Below are positions 40,379 to 52,348 of a stretch of 64,000 nucleotides of DNA, in pieces. A program made the position numbers and the translations under genes. Origin of the DNA: Epiperipatus broadwayi (lineage: Eukaryota; Onychophora; Udeonychophora; Euonychophora; Peripatidae); assembly GCA_028023455.1 (NCBI GenBank), contig JAQFVV010006272.1, positions 5,635,217-5,699,216 of the forward strand, read 5' to 3'. Within the stretch, counting starts at the first letter, position 1; every line of letters begins with the position of its first letter. The notes beneath the pieces were generated by a model. It saw only the letters and a list, made by a program, of their open reading frames with translations, was not told the DNA's origin and made no database searches.

Positions 40379-42393
40379 AAGAAGAAAATATACTTAGTAA
40401 AGGAGTAAAGTATGTACTATATGGAAAATGTAATAATAAGGATGTGGTAGAAGTGCAAGCATTAATGGAGAAATTAGCACAGAAATATGTAGAAGATAAT
40501 TATAATATATATTATTATGAAAATAAATATATTAATAGTTTAATCAGTAAGAAGGATAAGTTATGAATGTATAAATTAAAAGATGAAATGAATAATATGG
40601 TCTATAGTTTAAAAATTTGAATGAAAATAAGAGTAAAATTATAAATAAAAATATTAATAAATTAGAATAATTACAATAAAAGATGTTAAAAAAATATAAA
40701 ATAAATATGGAAAAGTGGTAATATTCACAAAGTCAGACAAAGGCAATAAATTGCTATTAATAAACAAAAAAGAATACATTGAAAAAATGAATAAAATGTT
40801 AACAGAAGATATTTTTATAAAAATTAAAAAAGATGATACTAAAAAGAAAAAGATGTATGAGTTTGTAAAAGGAATGTATAATAATAATTTGATAAATAAG
40901 AAAGTATTTACATATTTAGGGAATAAAGATTGTGCTACAACAAAAATTTATGGATCACCAAAGATTTTTAAGGAGGGAATACTATTAAAACCAGTAATTA
41001 ATGGTACAAACTCAAATTTTGATAGAATATCAAAATGGATAGTGAATAATATTTTTAAAAAATATATTAATAACAATAGTAATCATTATATCAGGAGTAA
41101 TAAAGATCTGATAAAGGAAACTAACAAAAAAGTAGATCAATATAGTAATTATAATTTAACAATGGTAAAAATGGATGTTGTGTCAATGTACACCAATATT
41201 AATGTAGAGAAAGCTATTGAATTAGCAATTAATAAATATAAAAATTATAAGAATAAAAAAATAGAGATACCAGTAGAAAGATTAACAGAAATTATGGAAA
41301 TTTATTGCAAAGAAATTACATTTGGGTTTAAAGGAGAATATTATAAACAGCAAAAAGGGTTATTAATAGGAGAGGCACTAAGTGCAGTGCTAAGTAATGT
41401 ATATTTATGGAAGAGATAGAAGATTTAGTGATGAATAATAAGAATGTGCCACTATTTATGAAAAAATATGTGGATGATTATCTGTGGATTTTTAATAAAA
41501 GCCAAAGGCAGATAAATTTTTTCCTTGAAGAAGTAAAAAAATTAGATAAAAGCATACAATTTACAATAGAAAAAGAAAAACTATCATATTTGAATATTAT
41601 ATTAATAAAATCATATTTTAATGGTAAGTGTAAAATAGAGACACCAATATATAAAAACATGAATATAGATAATAGTACGGCTAATTGGAATTCAAATATG
41701 AATAAGAAATATAAAAGAAATAATATTACTTCAAGAATGTATAGAGCTATAAATTACTGCTCGAATAAGGAAGATTATAATAAGCAAGTAGATTTAATAA
41801 TTAAAAAATTTAGAATAAATAATTACTCAATAAAGATTATAGACAATAATATAAAAATGTCAGAAAATTTTTTTGTTATTAGTGATAATAAAGAAAATAA
41901 TCTTAAAAAAGATAAAAGCGGTGAAATTAAATATATAGGTATAAAACGTAATAATAGTATTGTAAAAAATATAAACAAAATAATTTGGAAAATTAATAAA
42001 AAGTTTAATGTGTTAAAATTTAGAGTAATAAATAAAAAAAGAAAGAATATGCTTAATATATTGGATAATAAATATATAGAAAATATAGAAAATTATATAA
42101 ATGGAATATATAAAATAGAATGTAAATCATGTCAGGATAAAAATATTAGGAATAACTATGTAGATGAAACAAAAAACTCAATTTACATAAGATTAAGCCA
42201 ACACAAGTATGATAAAAGATCACCTTTTTTTTTACATTCATTGGAGACAGGACATAAATTTGAAAAAGGAAGTATAAAAATAATAAATCATACTAGGAAT
42301 GGAAGAGATAGGAAGATAAAAGAAGCTATATTGATTAGAAATATTAGATTATCTCTTAATAAAGATTTGGGTTTGAAAACATTAATTTTATAA
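40379..42393 (+). pseudogene. Penelope-like element: reverse transcriptase + GIY-YIG endonuclease
   Basis: This is a Penelope-like retroelement with the endonuclease-positive layout: RT followed by a C-terminal GIY-YIG nuclease. The 5' part (40379-40714) is decayed coding sequence with stops. From 40715 an open frame of 234 codons holds FTKSDKGNKLLL (the family's early DKGN motif), MVKMDVVSMYTNI (motif A, catalytic D) and KGLLIGEALSAVLSNVYL, where the usual GSPLSP-like loop is altered. A -1 type frame change near 41407-41419 leads into a 328-codon frame with the catalytic YVDD (MKKYVDDYLWIF), NWNSNMNKKYKRNNITSRMY, and YINGIYKIECKSC..NNYVDETKNSIY. The last of these is the GIY-YIG region, with the glycine of YVG changed to D, then KYDKRSPFFLHSLETGHKF. 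It ends TLIL at 42393. So the copy is close to intact but has one frameshift and a damaged nuclease motif. Confidence 0.93.
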
Positions 42394-43030
42394 AAATATA
42401 TATATATATAGTTGTTGATAAATAAGTTATATAAGAGATAGTTTCAAAAAGGTGTCCATAGAGAGTGTAAGGGTGATGAGATAAAATTTAAAATATAAAA
42501 GTTATTTTTGATAGGAAAATGGTGTAGCTATAGTAAAGTTTAAAAGAGGTAAGGATAATTAAAAGTTAAGAAGTAGTATTACATAGATATTATGTTGATG
42601 TTATTATTTTTAATAATACATGTATAATGTATAGAATAATTAAAATGGAAGAAGTAAATAGGATTACTGAACAATTTTGAAATAATGGGGATATAAAAAT
42701 AAACGTTAAAATTTTTGAGTAAATTTTTTTATATTGAGGAAATTAATTGATTATAAATATAGAATAAAAGAATATTAGTATTTTTAAAATATTAAAATCC
42801 ATAGTTTAAAATACGGTTTAAAATGTCATTATGGTTTTATATACGTGTGTATATATTTGTATATGCCTATGTATTGATATTTATATATGTGGATGGTTAG
42901 GTATTAATTGTATATGTTTAAATATTGTAGCTCTGATGATGACTGCAGGCAGTTGAAACTGTAAGCAAGAAGAAATAAATCATATGTTAAAATTGCATTG
43001 GAGAGTGTTAATTAAGGAGTGTATGGTATA
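42394..43030 (+). other. Penelope-like element 3' non-coding region
   Basis: This is homologous, in inverted orientation, to 38940-39570 next to the other copy, which shows that it belongs to the element. It starts with a TA microsatellite (near 42400) and includes the hammerhead-like motif at 42925-42970. It ends near GGAGTGTATGGTATA, where the match to the inverted copy stops (about 43030). The ribozyme position in the terminal repeat region agrees with what is known for Penelope-like elements. Confidence 0.75.
42925..42970 (+). ncRNA. Hammerhead-like ribozyme motif of the Penelope element
   Basis: CTGATGA is at 42933-42939. A hairpin ACTGC-AG-GCAGT (42942-42953) could form stem II. GAA is at 42955-42957. 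A minimal stem III, AC(U)GU, is at 42958-42962 with A17 at 42963, so cleavage is predicted at 42963/42964. Stem I is GCT (42930-42932) with AGC (42964-42966). Stem II joins the core through a non-standard U and a G-U pair, and stem I is short, so activity alone is doubtful. Minimal hammerheads of this kind, active mainly as dimers, are described in Penelope-like elements. Confidence 0.6.
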
Positions 43031-46000
43031 TTTTATTTTGTCATATTTTTTTTTGTTTTCAAGTTTAGTAGTTTATATTTCAGAAATGGCATCAATCATT
43101 TAAGTATATAGGGGAAGCATTAAGCTGAATAAAGACTAATGCTGCTAAATAAAGTTAAATCCACATTTCCCTGCTTAAGCTTGACACTACTCATATGAAA
43201 ATGGGAGGAGTAAACACTAACCACATACTATAGTGATTAAATAAAGTTATCGTTGTTTATTAATTAGCTTACTAAACTTAGTTACATATTTTTCTGTGTG
43301 CCTGATTAATTTTCTGGAATGAAAGGCTTTCCTTATTAATTTTTTTGAATTATACATGTACAGAGAGGAGGCCCTTTCATTCAAAGAAAGATAATTATTA
43401 TAATTATGAACCAAAGATAATGAGAGTATAAAGAAGTTAATTGGCAAGCTAAATTCATAATCTTTTGAAATTTTTTATTTTTGTTTGTTATATGTTTACA
43501 TATTATTTTGAATTAATTTGGTACATAGAGACATTCAAACTATGTATTTCCATCACGGGTTGGGGATTGGGATATGAATTATATTAATCTATTGAAGTGA
43601 TAAAAAACCATCTTAGCTCATATCATTTTTTATTATTAATATTATTACATCATGTTTTGTTATTGAATAAATGTTATTGAGTTATTAATTTGATCTTTAG
43701 TTGATCATCATTATCCAGCATTCATACTAATAAATAAGTAGTTCAAACATCAATACTCACATATTAAATAAATACATTGATCATTTGTATTCACAACATT
43801 AAATAAGTAGCTCAGTTATTAATATCTACACATGATTTTTTATATATGTTGATGTTAAAAATTTTCAATGAGAATATGTTGATTAATGTTCGCTTATATA
43901 CAGGTGCAATAGTAAATGAAGCTAGTAAATCAATACATGAAGAGAGTCGATTGCAAATTCTCCTTGAGTTTGAATATTGTGGCATAATGGAGCCTGAAAA
44001 GGGTATGTGATGAAGACAAACTACTCCAAATTGCATCTAAATTTAATCAGTTAACAATGTGCTAGCATATTGAATATAGATGCAATCATGGGCTAAGCAT
44101 TTTGTCATTCCACCACTAGCATCCTACTTGAAGATCCCAGGTCTGATTGTAGCAAGATGCACTTCCCTTTTCTTGTGGAAACTGAGACCCCATTACAATA
44201 TATAATGAATTTTTTGTCAGGAATTATTTGTAATCAATCTTGGTGTTCAGTATTGTCTGTAAGTATCGTAAGATATTATTATAGATTTAATATATCTTTT
44301 ACTATTATATTTAATAATTTTATATGTATTAATAGTTATGAGTATATAAGCAATAGTTTTATATATTCATTGTGAATAAATTAAGCTATTTTTTATTAAC
44401 CCATTTAGTTTATATTTGCTTATCAAACTCAATCCAAACATTATGCTTTTAACAATATGTTAGTAATATCTACAAATCTGAGAAACCGTGCAATTTAATG
44501 GAAAACATTCAGAGATGGTGGTAATAATTTGTATAATGATGATTAGGTGTTAATAAGTTTTCCAAAAGTAAACTTTCCATTTAGTAGGTTTGGTACCCTA
44601 AAGTTTCATTTTTTTATTATTGAAACTAGAAAAATAAATTTAAAATACTTTTGGGAGGACTTCTACTTATTTTAAACCTTCCATGCTAGATTTTTAATTA
44701 ATGTTATTATATATATTTGAATTAAATCATTTTTATTCAAATTTTATTAACCATTCAACTTTCATCTAATATAAATATTTATTTCGAATCAAAGTTTATC
44801 AGCACATATTTGTTTATATCTTGGTTCAAATCTGAATTATTATTATATATTTATGAATGAAAGAAAAAAATAGTTTTTTCTCTCTCTTTATTTGCATTAG
44901 TTAATGATAGGAAAAAAGAATAAATCATTGCAGACTTTTAATATTTGATTAATAACTTTCTTAGTTTTATTAACTCATTATTTTAAAAAAACATTTTTAG
45001 ATTTGTTATCAAATTTGCTTTGGAAATTGACAAGTTTTTTTTTTATTTAAACTTCATTTAGAAGGCAAATTAAATGGTTCAAAGTGCTTTATTTTTTTTT
45101 TTTTTATAAACTACACAATTCAAAATTCTTGCAGGTATCAAACTATTTTTCTTTATTCCTTTATAGTACACGTTATCATTTTATTATTTTTCATTTATTA
45201 CAAAGTAACCTTATAAAATATTTTAATAATATGATCAAATGCACAAAGTAACTTTTCTTTTAATTAAACAATTTATTTTTCATGCAGTTTTGTAATATAA
45301 CGAATTCGAGATGCTATCAGACTTGCTTTAGTTACAAATCACCTCCCTTTAAAATGAACAATGTAATTTTTCATTTCTCATTTCCATTTCTAACCTTAAT
45401 GCAAAAATTTTAACTTCAATTTATTTCTCTAATTATTTTAATAATTCAGGCATTTTCATAGATAGTGTTTTACAGAATATATATGTCAATAATTTCATGT
45501 CTCAGACTTTTACTTGATGTTAAACTGTATAAAGAATGAGTATGGCTTGAACTCTAGGATATATAATAATTTCAACCATAGGACATTATGATGTATGGTA
45601 AAATATGAACACTAGAAAGATTATCTCAGTTTGACTTATGTTAAGCTACTTATGTCATACCAAAGATCATATATATGTCTTATTCCCTTCTGAGTCTTAG
45701 AGGCTGATAAATTCAACAAACATTCAAACTGCATCTTGCTTCATCAGCCTTACAGGTGGATGAGCAAACCACTTTAAAAATGTTGTGGTAGCAACTGAGA
45801 CTAAATACACTACAAAACATCACATGTCAACATAGTGTATCATATACATGGCCTAATCCCAATACATTGCTAGAAATAATATATATCTAAACAAACTTTA
45901 ACTTTAAAAAAATTTTCACCTCTGCAAAAATAAATTTATATATTATGGTCAAATATTTTATAGCTATTTTCACAATCTAAATTATTATCATTTTTTAATA

Positions 46001-47224
46001 TTAATAAAAGTCAGTTTTGTTTTCTAGAAAATTGATAATTTCTCTTCTTACAAGTTCAATTCTAACTTAAATTTTAATTTACCACATAATATGGCTTCAT
46101 GATACAAACATTGTTTATTAAAGCAAGTTTAGTTTATAGTTGGACTGTACACTAAAGGTACAATATGGTGACAACATTGGTGATGATCAGCATGTCTCAT
46201 TATCCCAGCATTCTTTTTTATATTATGATAGTCATTTTAGCATTGATGATTGTTGTTTATATTATGACCTAAGTTTGGCATTGATCAGTGAATAGCCTTT
46301 AGATCCAGTCACAAGGAATGACAGCTAATTGTTGATTTGACTATTTTGTATGTACAATTCTGGGTACTTTGTTATTATTAGTAGTATATTTATTTTTTAT
46401 TCATTGCTGCTTTATTCATTCTTATGCATGTCTTTGATATGTTATCCTTTTTATAATTATTCTTTTATATTTATGATAAATAAAGATGATCGAATAGTTA
46501 TAGCAAAAGGTCTGTGAGTTTTTTAAAATCTTTATTTAAATTATATTTTTCCTTGTTCACTTCTATTTCTTTTGTTTAAATTTCTTAATAAATAGCACAA
46601 CTAAATGTGTTTTTACATAACTAAATTTACAACAGCATATTTATCAAATTTTGCTTTTATATCCAAGAAAATATACAAAATTCAAGGGCTACAACTCAAT
46701 TTCAATAATTTCTTTTGTGAAGAAATATATAAATATATCTATATTCATAAAATATAAGCAATTTCAATAGAATCATTAAGAATTAAAATTGTAAAGTTGG
46801 AATTAATGGACAAGATCAACTTTATTTGTTATCCCTGATTTCTTTAATGCAGTTTTCTAAAAAAAAGATCATCAACTGGAAAAGCAGCATTGTTTCATAA
46901 TATAGACAATATTGTAAGATCACAGAAAAAAATGTAGTTCTATTACAGTACAACTTGACATGCAGGCAGAATTTGATTCAGTGCCAATCAATAAACTTTT
47001 AGAAATATTAACAAATACATCATTATCAAAATCACTAATCTACTTATCTACAAAACTTATTTCTGTGTAGAGAAATTCATATTACTTTAAATTACAGAAC
47101 ATCTTCATCATTCATACCATTATGATCACTATCACAAGAGTCACTTTTAAGAGCATTTGTATTTACAGTATTCATTAACTCACTTCTTATAGCAATAGAA
47201 TAGAAATTCCCAGGAATTACAATC
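43031..47224. other. Non-coding DNA, nothing firmly recognised
   Basis: Small open frames at 43247-43447, 43812-44036 and 44157-44375 have no domain. A stretch near 44050-44160 with CCCAGGTCTGATTG resembles the box-B end of an old tRNA-like SINE but is too decayed to call. GC-richer, unassigned sequence lies at 45650-45830. T-runs are frequent (45030-45110). Confidence 0.4.
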
Positions 47225-47356
47225 AAGTATATCTTGCAGGTCAAGCATTGGTGGTTGAGTGGTCAGCACAGCTGCCTTACAAGCAGTTGTCCCGGGTTAG
47301 CAGGTTCGCTTCCCTGCCGATGCTATGACACATGGAAAAAAAAAGTATATCTTGCA
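47225..47356 (+). repeat. Short tRNA-derived SINE (family C), copy 1, with 14-bp TSD
   Basis: The element (47239-47342, 104 bp) is flanked by the perfect 14-bp duplication AAGTATATCTTGCA at 47225-47238 and 47343-47356. It is a tRNA-like body with box A TGGTTGAGTGGTCAGC and box B GGTTCGCTTCC. A 7-bp acceptor stem (AGCATTG/CGATGCT) and an anticodon-like stem-loop GCTGC-CTTACAA-GCAGT are recognisable. It is followed only by TATGACACATGG and an A-run. It has no SINE body beyond the tRNA. The perfect duplication shows recent LINE-assisted retrotransposition. Confidence 0.9.
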
Positions 47357-49665
47357 TAGCATGTGTGGATGATGTGACAATATTTTTGATGACAAAACAA
47401 AATTAGAAATCTACTTAACACATTAAAAGAATATATTATAGAATAGTCTTGATTTCAAGACAAAATGTATAATCAATAATTATTGCTATGATCACATACC
47501 TAAAGGAAACTTCTATAAATTTTTTGGGTTTGCCTTCTCACATGAGTTTTTCTGCCATATAAAAATCCATAGAAAATATATTGAAGAAAGGTACTAAAAT
47601 AATAATTTCCTCTTTTTCCAAATTATATCTCTCATATACTCTAAAGTACAACTCATTAATAACCTAATTGTTACAAAAATTATATATTATTTAGCTATAG
47701 TAATATTTACCAAATAATTCATGTCATTCTTACATTCACAATGCATAGGGGAGGTAATATCACTAAAGTGCATGCAAATGTTAACTTCACTTAATGATTT
47801 TTATTACAATCTTTTAAAATACAAAAAAAAAACTTCTAAATATTCTAATATCACTTTTTTCAAAAAATACTCTCACTTTCAAAGTACTTGGCCAGCTCTG
47901 AGTAAGGATTTTTTTAGAATTATTACAGGATTCCTAATACATATTAAAGATCTAAAATTGATACCTCCTCAACAAAAATTCACATACTGGGAAACTCACA
48001 AATTGATTCAAATTTATTAGCTGAATGATCTCATTAATGCTTAGGATTAACAATAGACAATTGCTCAGCAAGTTTAGATTCTGGAAAATTAAAAGTGCTG
48101 TGATTTTTTTTTTAAAATAAGTGTGTGGGTATTGTTATATTTTGTAAAAGTTTTATACAAGTTTATGCACTCCAGAAAAACTAGAATTTATTAGAGAGAT
48201 TTTTTTTTAGATCGCGAACTGATAACTGATAAAAATTTAACTAAAGAATTAACGTAATGGCGATCAATAAAATATTTGCTGATTGCAAATCTTTCTGGAT
48301 AAGAGATCTTATCTTACATGGAGAAGATAATTAATTAGAGCAGTTATCAGAAAGCTATAAAAAGAGTACATAACAAGTACGTGGGGCATTCGGGTGCATC
48401 TCCAGTTGACTTTACAGTTTAATTCCAATGTAGGACAGATCTAGTGTCAGTGCTTTGGTTAATATGCAGTGCTCAGTGGAAATTGGTTCACAGGCAATAT
48501 CAGAATAGGTCCACAGAGATTGGGAGACCATAGCCTGAGGGAACTGTCCAGATAGCAGCTAAACAAAGAGTTGAGTTTCCAGTGGGTGGACTGTTGCAGA
48601 GATGGAAGCTGAAAGGAGCTTAAAGTCAGTTGCAGTGCTATACTATGATGTGTTCGTGTGTACCTAAACTGGACTGGAGCCAAAGTGTGGGTAAATCGAG
48701 CCGATTGTGAACCATTTTTGTAGCAGCCAGCCTGAAAGTACATCATGATAATTGAACATTAGTGAACTATTGAGATCATGTTGTTGCAGACCCTCCATTA
48801 TTCTGATTACTTAAAATATTGTGTTTTTTATGTATATATTCATTTGCTGGTGACCAGTCATACTTGCGGACACAGCAAACTATAGCTTACTTTATATTTC
48901 ATGTAGTATAAAAGATATATTAATAATATAGATCTCTTGCTGAGAGTATTTTCCACAACATTCATATAGTCATATTTGTACTTTATATGGTGCATTAGAT
49001 GCACATATATATATATGAAAATAATAATAGAAGACATCTTATAATAAAATAAAACAAAACTAAAAGACGAGGATTGCATCACTAGATACTTTTGTGACCC
49101 ACTCACTTATAAATCTATGATTAAATTTTTAGTTCTGCAAAAGCAGAAAGTATAAGATCAATCCACGTAGGACAATATATGTTATGTACATATTGATTTG
49201 TGCAGATTATGAAATCAAGTGTTTACTTTACTTATGTAACTTAAACTATGTATTTTTGAACAGAAGAATAAAATTTCCTTTGAAACATAACATATATATT
49301 AGACAGCAGATATTTTATTAGCTTTATTTATACGGTCTGGACTTCTTTATTTTACTTCTATTTTGCTTGTTTATTTATATTTGGTGTGTTTAAATTTCTT
49401 AATAATTTATTATTAATATATATCTTGAACAACTTAATATAGTATATCAGTAGCAAAATATTTTAAGTGGTTGAAAGAAAGCAATCTGAACTGTTTCTGC
49501 GCTTGAAATTTAAAACAAGCTATAGAACTCAAGACTTATAAAGTTAATTCTGTATGTCCATTTTCATACATCAATACCAACTTGTTAATATGTCAAGCAA
49601 AAGATAGACATTTTTATCTGACAGTTACATTCTTAAATGATAAATTAATCAAGCATTAATACTTT
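47357..49665. other. Unassigned region with a GC-richer block at 48370-48870
   Basis: Mostly AT-rich and without a gene. The block 48370-48870 is clearly GC-richer, low in runs, and ends with TGGTGACCAGTCATACTTGCG near 48849. A 95-codon - strand frame at 48459-48746 lacks any domain I know. It could be a UTR exon or an LTR/leader of an unrecognised element. Confidence 0.4.
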
Positions 49666-49801
49666 AAAATAGTGAAATTTGTCAAGCATTGGTGGTCGAG
49701 AGGTCAGCGACGTCTGTTTTACAAGCAGTTGTCCCGGGTTAGCGGGTTCGCTTCCCGGCTGATTCTATGACACATGAGAAGAAAAAAAAATAGTGAAATT
49801 T
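49666..49801 (+). repeat. Short tRNA-derived SINE (family C), copy 2, with 15-bp TSD
   Basis: The element (49681-49786, 106 bp) lies between perfect copies of AAAATAGTGAAATTT at 49666-49680 and 49787-49801. It has the same tRNA-like body as at 47239, with box A TGGTCGAGAGGTCAGC and box B GGGTTCGCTTCCCGG, then TATGACACATGAGAAG and an A-run. It starts GTCAAGCATTGG, so the 5' end is the same as in copy 1. Confidence 0.9.
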
Positions 49802-50666
49802 TATTAACATGATTTTTATAATGAATCATTTACAACTAACAGTTTCAACAATGAACCAGATGAAATTGTAAAAATTTTAATAAGCCCATAAAAAATTTCC
49901 CTTTTTAAATATTAATGCTTAATTTATTTACCATTTAAATTTGAGATCAGATAAAAGTGGCGATCTTTTATTGATTCAGCAGATATGCGAAAATGGGCTT
50001 TTTAAAAAAAAAAAAAAAAAAGTTTTATTGGCAATCTGACTTATGAACTATTATAGTAATTTATTTAGACATAATTGTTCCTTGTATAAGTATATTCTCA
50101 GTGTGACATATATAATAGCTATGATTTATTTATAGGCGTATTACAATTATATATATTGTAGCAGTTCTGATCTATTTAAAATATATTAGTCTGAACTTAA
50201 AAACTTTTCACCCACACACTAAAATAGATATATAAAATAACGGAGAAAGAAAGAAATAATGGAGTAATTCCTTTTATATAAAAGTTAAATGAGATCTATG
50301 CAGTTAGATAGCAAATTACTTGACGAGCCCAAATTCCCAGTGATTCTTAAAACTGACCTTAGGAAAAATGCAAAATGATATAATTAATATGTTTTAAAAG
50401 AAATTGGATGGATAATTCATAAATCCATATGTAATCATAAAACTTTTTAAGGGTCCAAATTATGAGCAAAAGTACTGAGCTCGAATTTTTTTATTATTAT
50501 AAAAGTCTGGAGTCTCATTATTTCTTTCATGTTTCATTCATATCAGTAGAGTTTTTTTTTTTTTTAAGAGAGAGAGAAAAAAAAAGAATTTATTTATTTA
50601 ATTCTTGTACTTTGGATCAAAAAAGAAAAAAGTAAACAATCTATTTATTCTGATAAGTTAATGAAA

Positions 50667-50804
50667 ATGTATTACTTATTTTTTTTTTTTTAAGTGTCAT
50701 AGCATCGGCCGGGACGCGAACCCGCAACCCGGGCAACTGCCTGTAAGTGCAAGGCAGTCGCGCTGACCTCTCGACCACCAATGCAAGACATGTATTACTT
50801 ATTT
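50667..50804 (-). repeat. Short tRNA-derived SINE (family C), copy 3, with 15-bp TSD
   Basis: The element (50682-50789, 108 bp) is on the - strand, between perfect copies of ATGTATTACTTATTT at 50667-50681 and 50790-50804. Its tail is the T-run at 50682-50691. The tRNA-like body has GGTCGAGAGGTCAGC as box A and GGGTTCGCGTCCCGG as box B, and a ~6-nt longer anticodon region than the other two copies. Three copies in 3.6 kb show a currently or recently active family. Confidence 0.9.
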
Positions 50805-51715
50805 AGTAATAATTACAATTTTATTTAATAAATCTATGTGATTATAAAGAAAAAAATAGATTTGGGAAAATATTAATCAATAAAATTAAAGATAAAAATA
50901 ATATTTTTATATTTTTGATTTTTTTTTTATAGAAACAAATTTATTTTTTATTATAAAGGGGGGGGGTAATTAATTTAAAAACTGTTTAATTTGTGCAAAA
51001 ATAAAGATACCTGGATTTGTTGAATTTGATCGTGGATAGTATTGGATATAAAGCAGTGTTAGATATCAGTTGAGAGGTCTTTTTTTTTTTGAGTTTGAGT
51101 TTTCCGGTTTTAAGGAGCTATAACATCTACTCACTCAAAGATTTGTGGCTCATTTCAACCAGGTAAGAAATTGTCTTAAACAGCATTCCAGAAAGTTAAG
51201 CTAGTTAGAATGACTTCCAGTAATTTAAGAAGCGGCTACTTTGTGAACTACAAACCAACATGGAAAAACATACAATTGCTAAAAGTCTCATTGTGCTGGA
51301 TTGGAAAAAACTTTTATTGGTACACTGGTTGATTAAATCTGTGTAATCTCCTGTCAATGCACGTTTTAAATGTGTGTCATTACTACATGCACCAGCAGTC
51401 GATGAATTTTATCAAGCAATGTCTGGCATCTTTCACCATTTATTTTTGTTAGGTATCCATGTTGAATCCATAATCTGTCAGTATTATCATTTCTATGTGG
51501 AGAACAACAGAAAAAAGTACACCAAGAGAAAGCCTTGAACTTTACTAATAACGATTGTCCTGTAGATCAGTTTTTTTTAAAAAGGGTTAAATCTATTTAT
51601 GGTAAATCTAAATTCTGATATGGTAAGATCTATTTGATTAACAAAATTAAAAATTATTGTAATTTTCTTCAATTAATATTTAACATTCCTCAAATATATT
51701 ATTATTATTATTTTT
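50805..51715. other. Non-coding DNA, nothing recognised
   Basis: Includes a run of G near 50959-50966 and T-runs. No open frame or element was recognised. Confidence 0.4.
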
Positions 51716-51720
51716 CTTAA

Positions 51721-52343
51721 TGTTGTGTTTGGTCTGGATTACAGACCCAACCTACAGAAGTTAATACTAATACCAGTATTACAATTAATATAATATTTAT
51801 TATTCACAACTATATACAATAAATTATACAGTATATATACAATAAACAATAGTTATACTGGAACTCTTGAATCCGAGTCTTGTGGTTCTACCGCTTCCAG
51901 ATACACTTGATAGCTTGTCTCATGGGTAGGGAGAATGACTCTTCCGAAAAACAGCCTGCCTCGAGTCAACAGTAGTCTTAGCAGCATCCGGGCCCTCTGT
52001 GGACTTGCCTAGCTGCGTATACAAATAGTGGATTGCTATTAGTGGGAATGCTGACTGCTGTTCAGGTTAGCAGGGCTTCCCTGGTAGAATGCATACAATA
52101 TTTTCAGGTTAGACAGACATTCTTCCCTGATTCTCACAAAAGGCTGACTATTTATAGACAGATCCCTGACCTTATTGAAAACCTTCGGATTCAGCAAGCA
52201 TCGTTGCTTATTGGCCTGTAATAATCATTGGCTATGTTTTAACTATACATCAGCCTATTGGCCTGTGGCAAACAATGCTTAATCTGATTAGATAAGGAAG
52301 AATCTGGAATAGTTCACTTCTGAAAGAAGGGAGGACTGTAACA
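51721..52343 (-). mobile_element. Solo LTR, 623 bp, with 5-bp target duplication
   Basis: The segment begins TGTTG and ends TAACA (inverted TGTT..AACA ends). It is flanked by the identical 5-bp CTTAA at 51716-51720 and 52344-52348, the signature of retroviral-type integration. On the - strand a TATA-like CTATAAATAG lies near 52147-52158 and AATAAA near 51790-51800, in the order U3, R, U5, which sets the orientation. GC content is higher than around it. There is no internal domain, so it is a solo LTR left after recombination. The superfamily cannot be told from the LTR alone; a 5-bp duplication fits Ty3/gypsy, BEL or Copia. A 62-codon frame at 52033 inside it is not a gene. Confidence 0.85.
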
Positions 52344-52348
52344 CTTAA

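Noticed and set aside
44040-44170. Old tRNA-like SINE
   Set aside because: Only a weak box B (GGTCTGATTG) is visible, with no matching body or target duplication.
45700-45780. Possible further hammerhead on the - strand (GGCTGATGAAGC near 45740)
   Set aside because: The second core element reads GAAT, not GAAA, and no stem II forms.
47239-50789. Three tRNA-like sequences as functional tRNA genes
   Set aside because: Each has an A-run and perfect target duplications, and the arms have mismatches and indels; they are SINEs.
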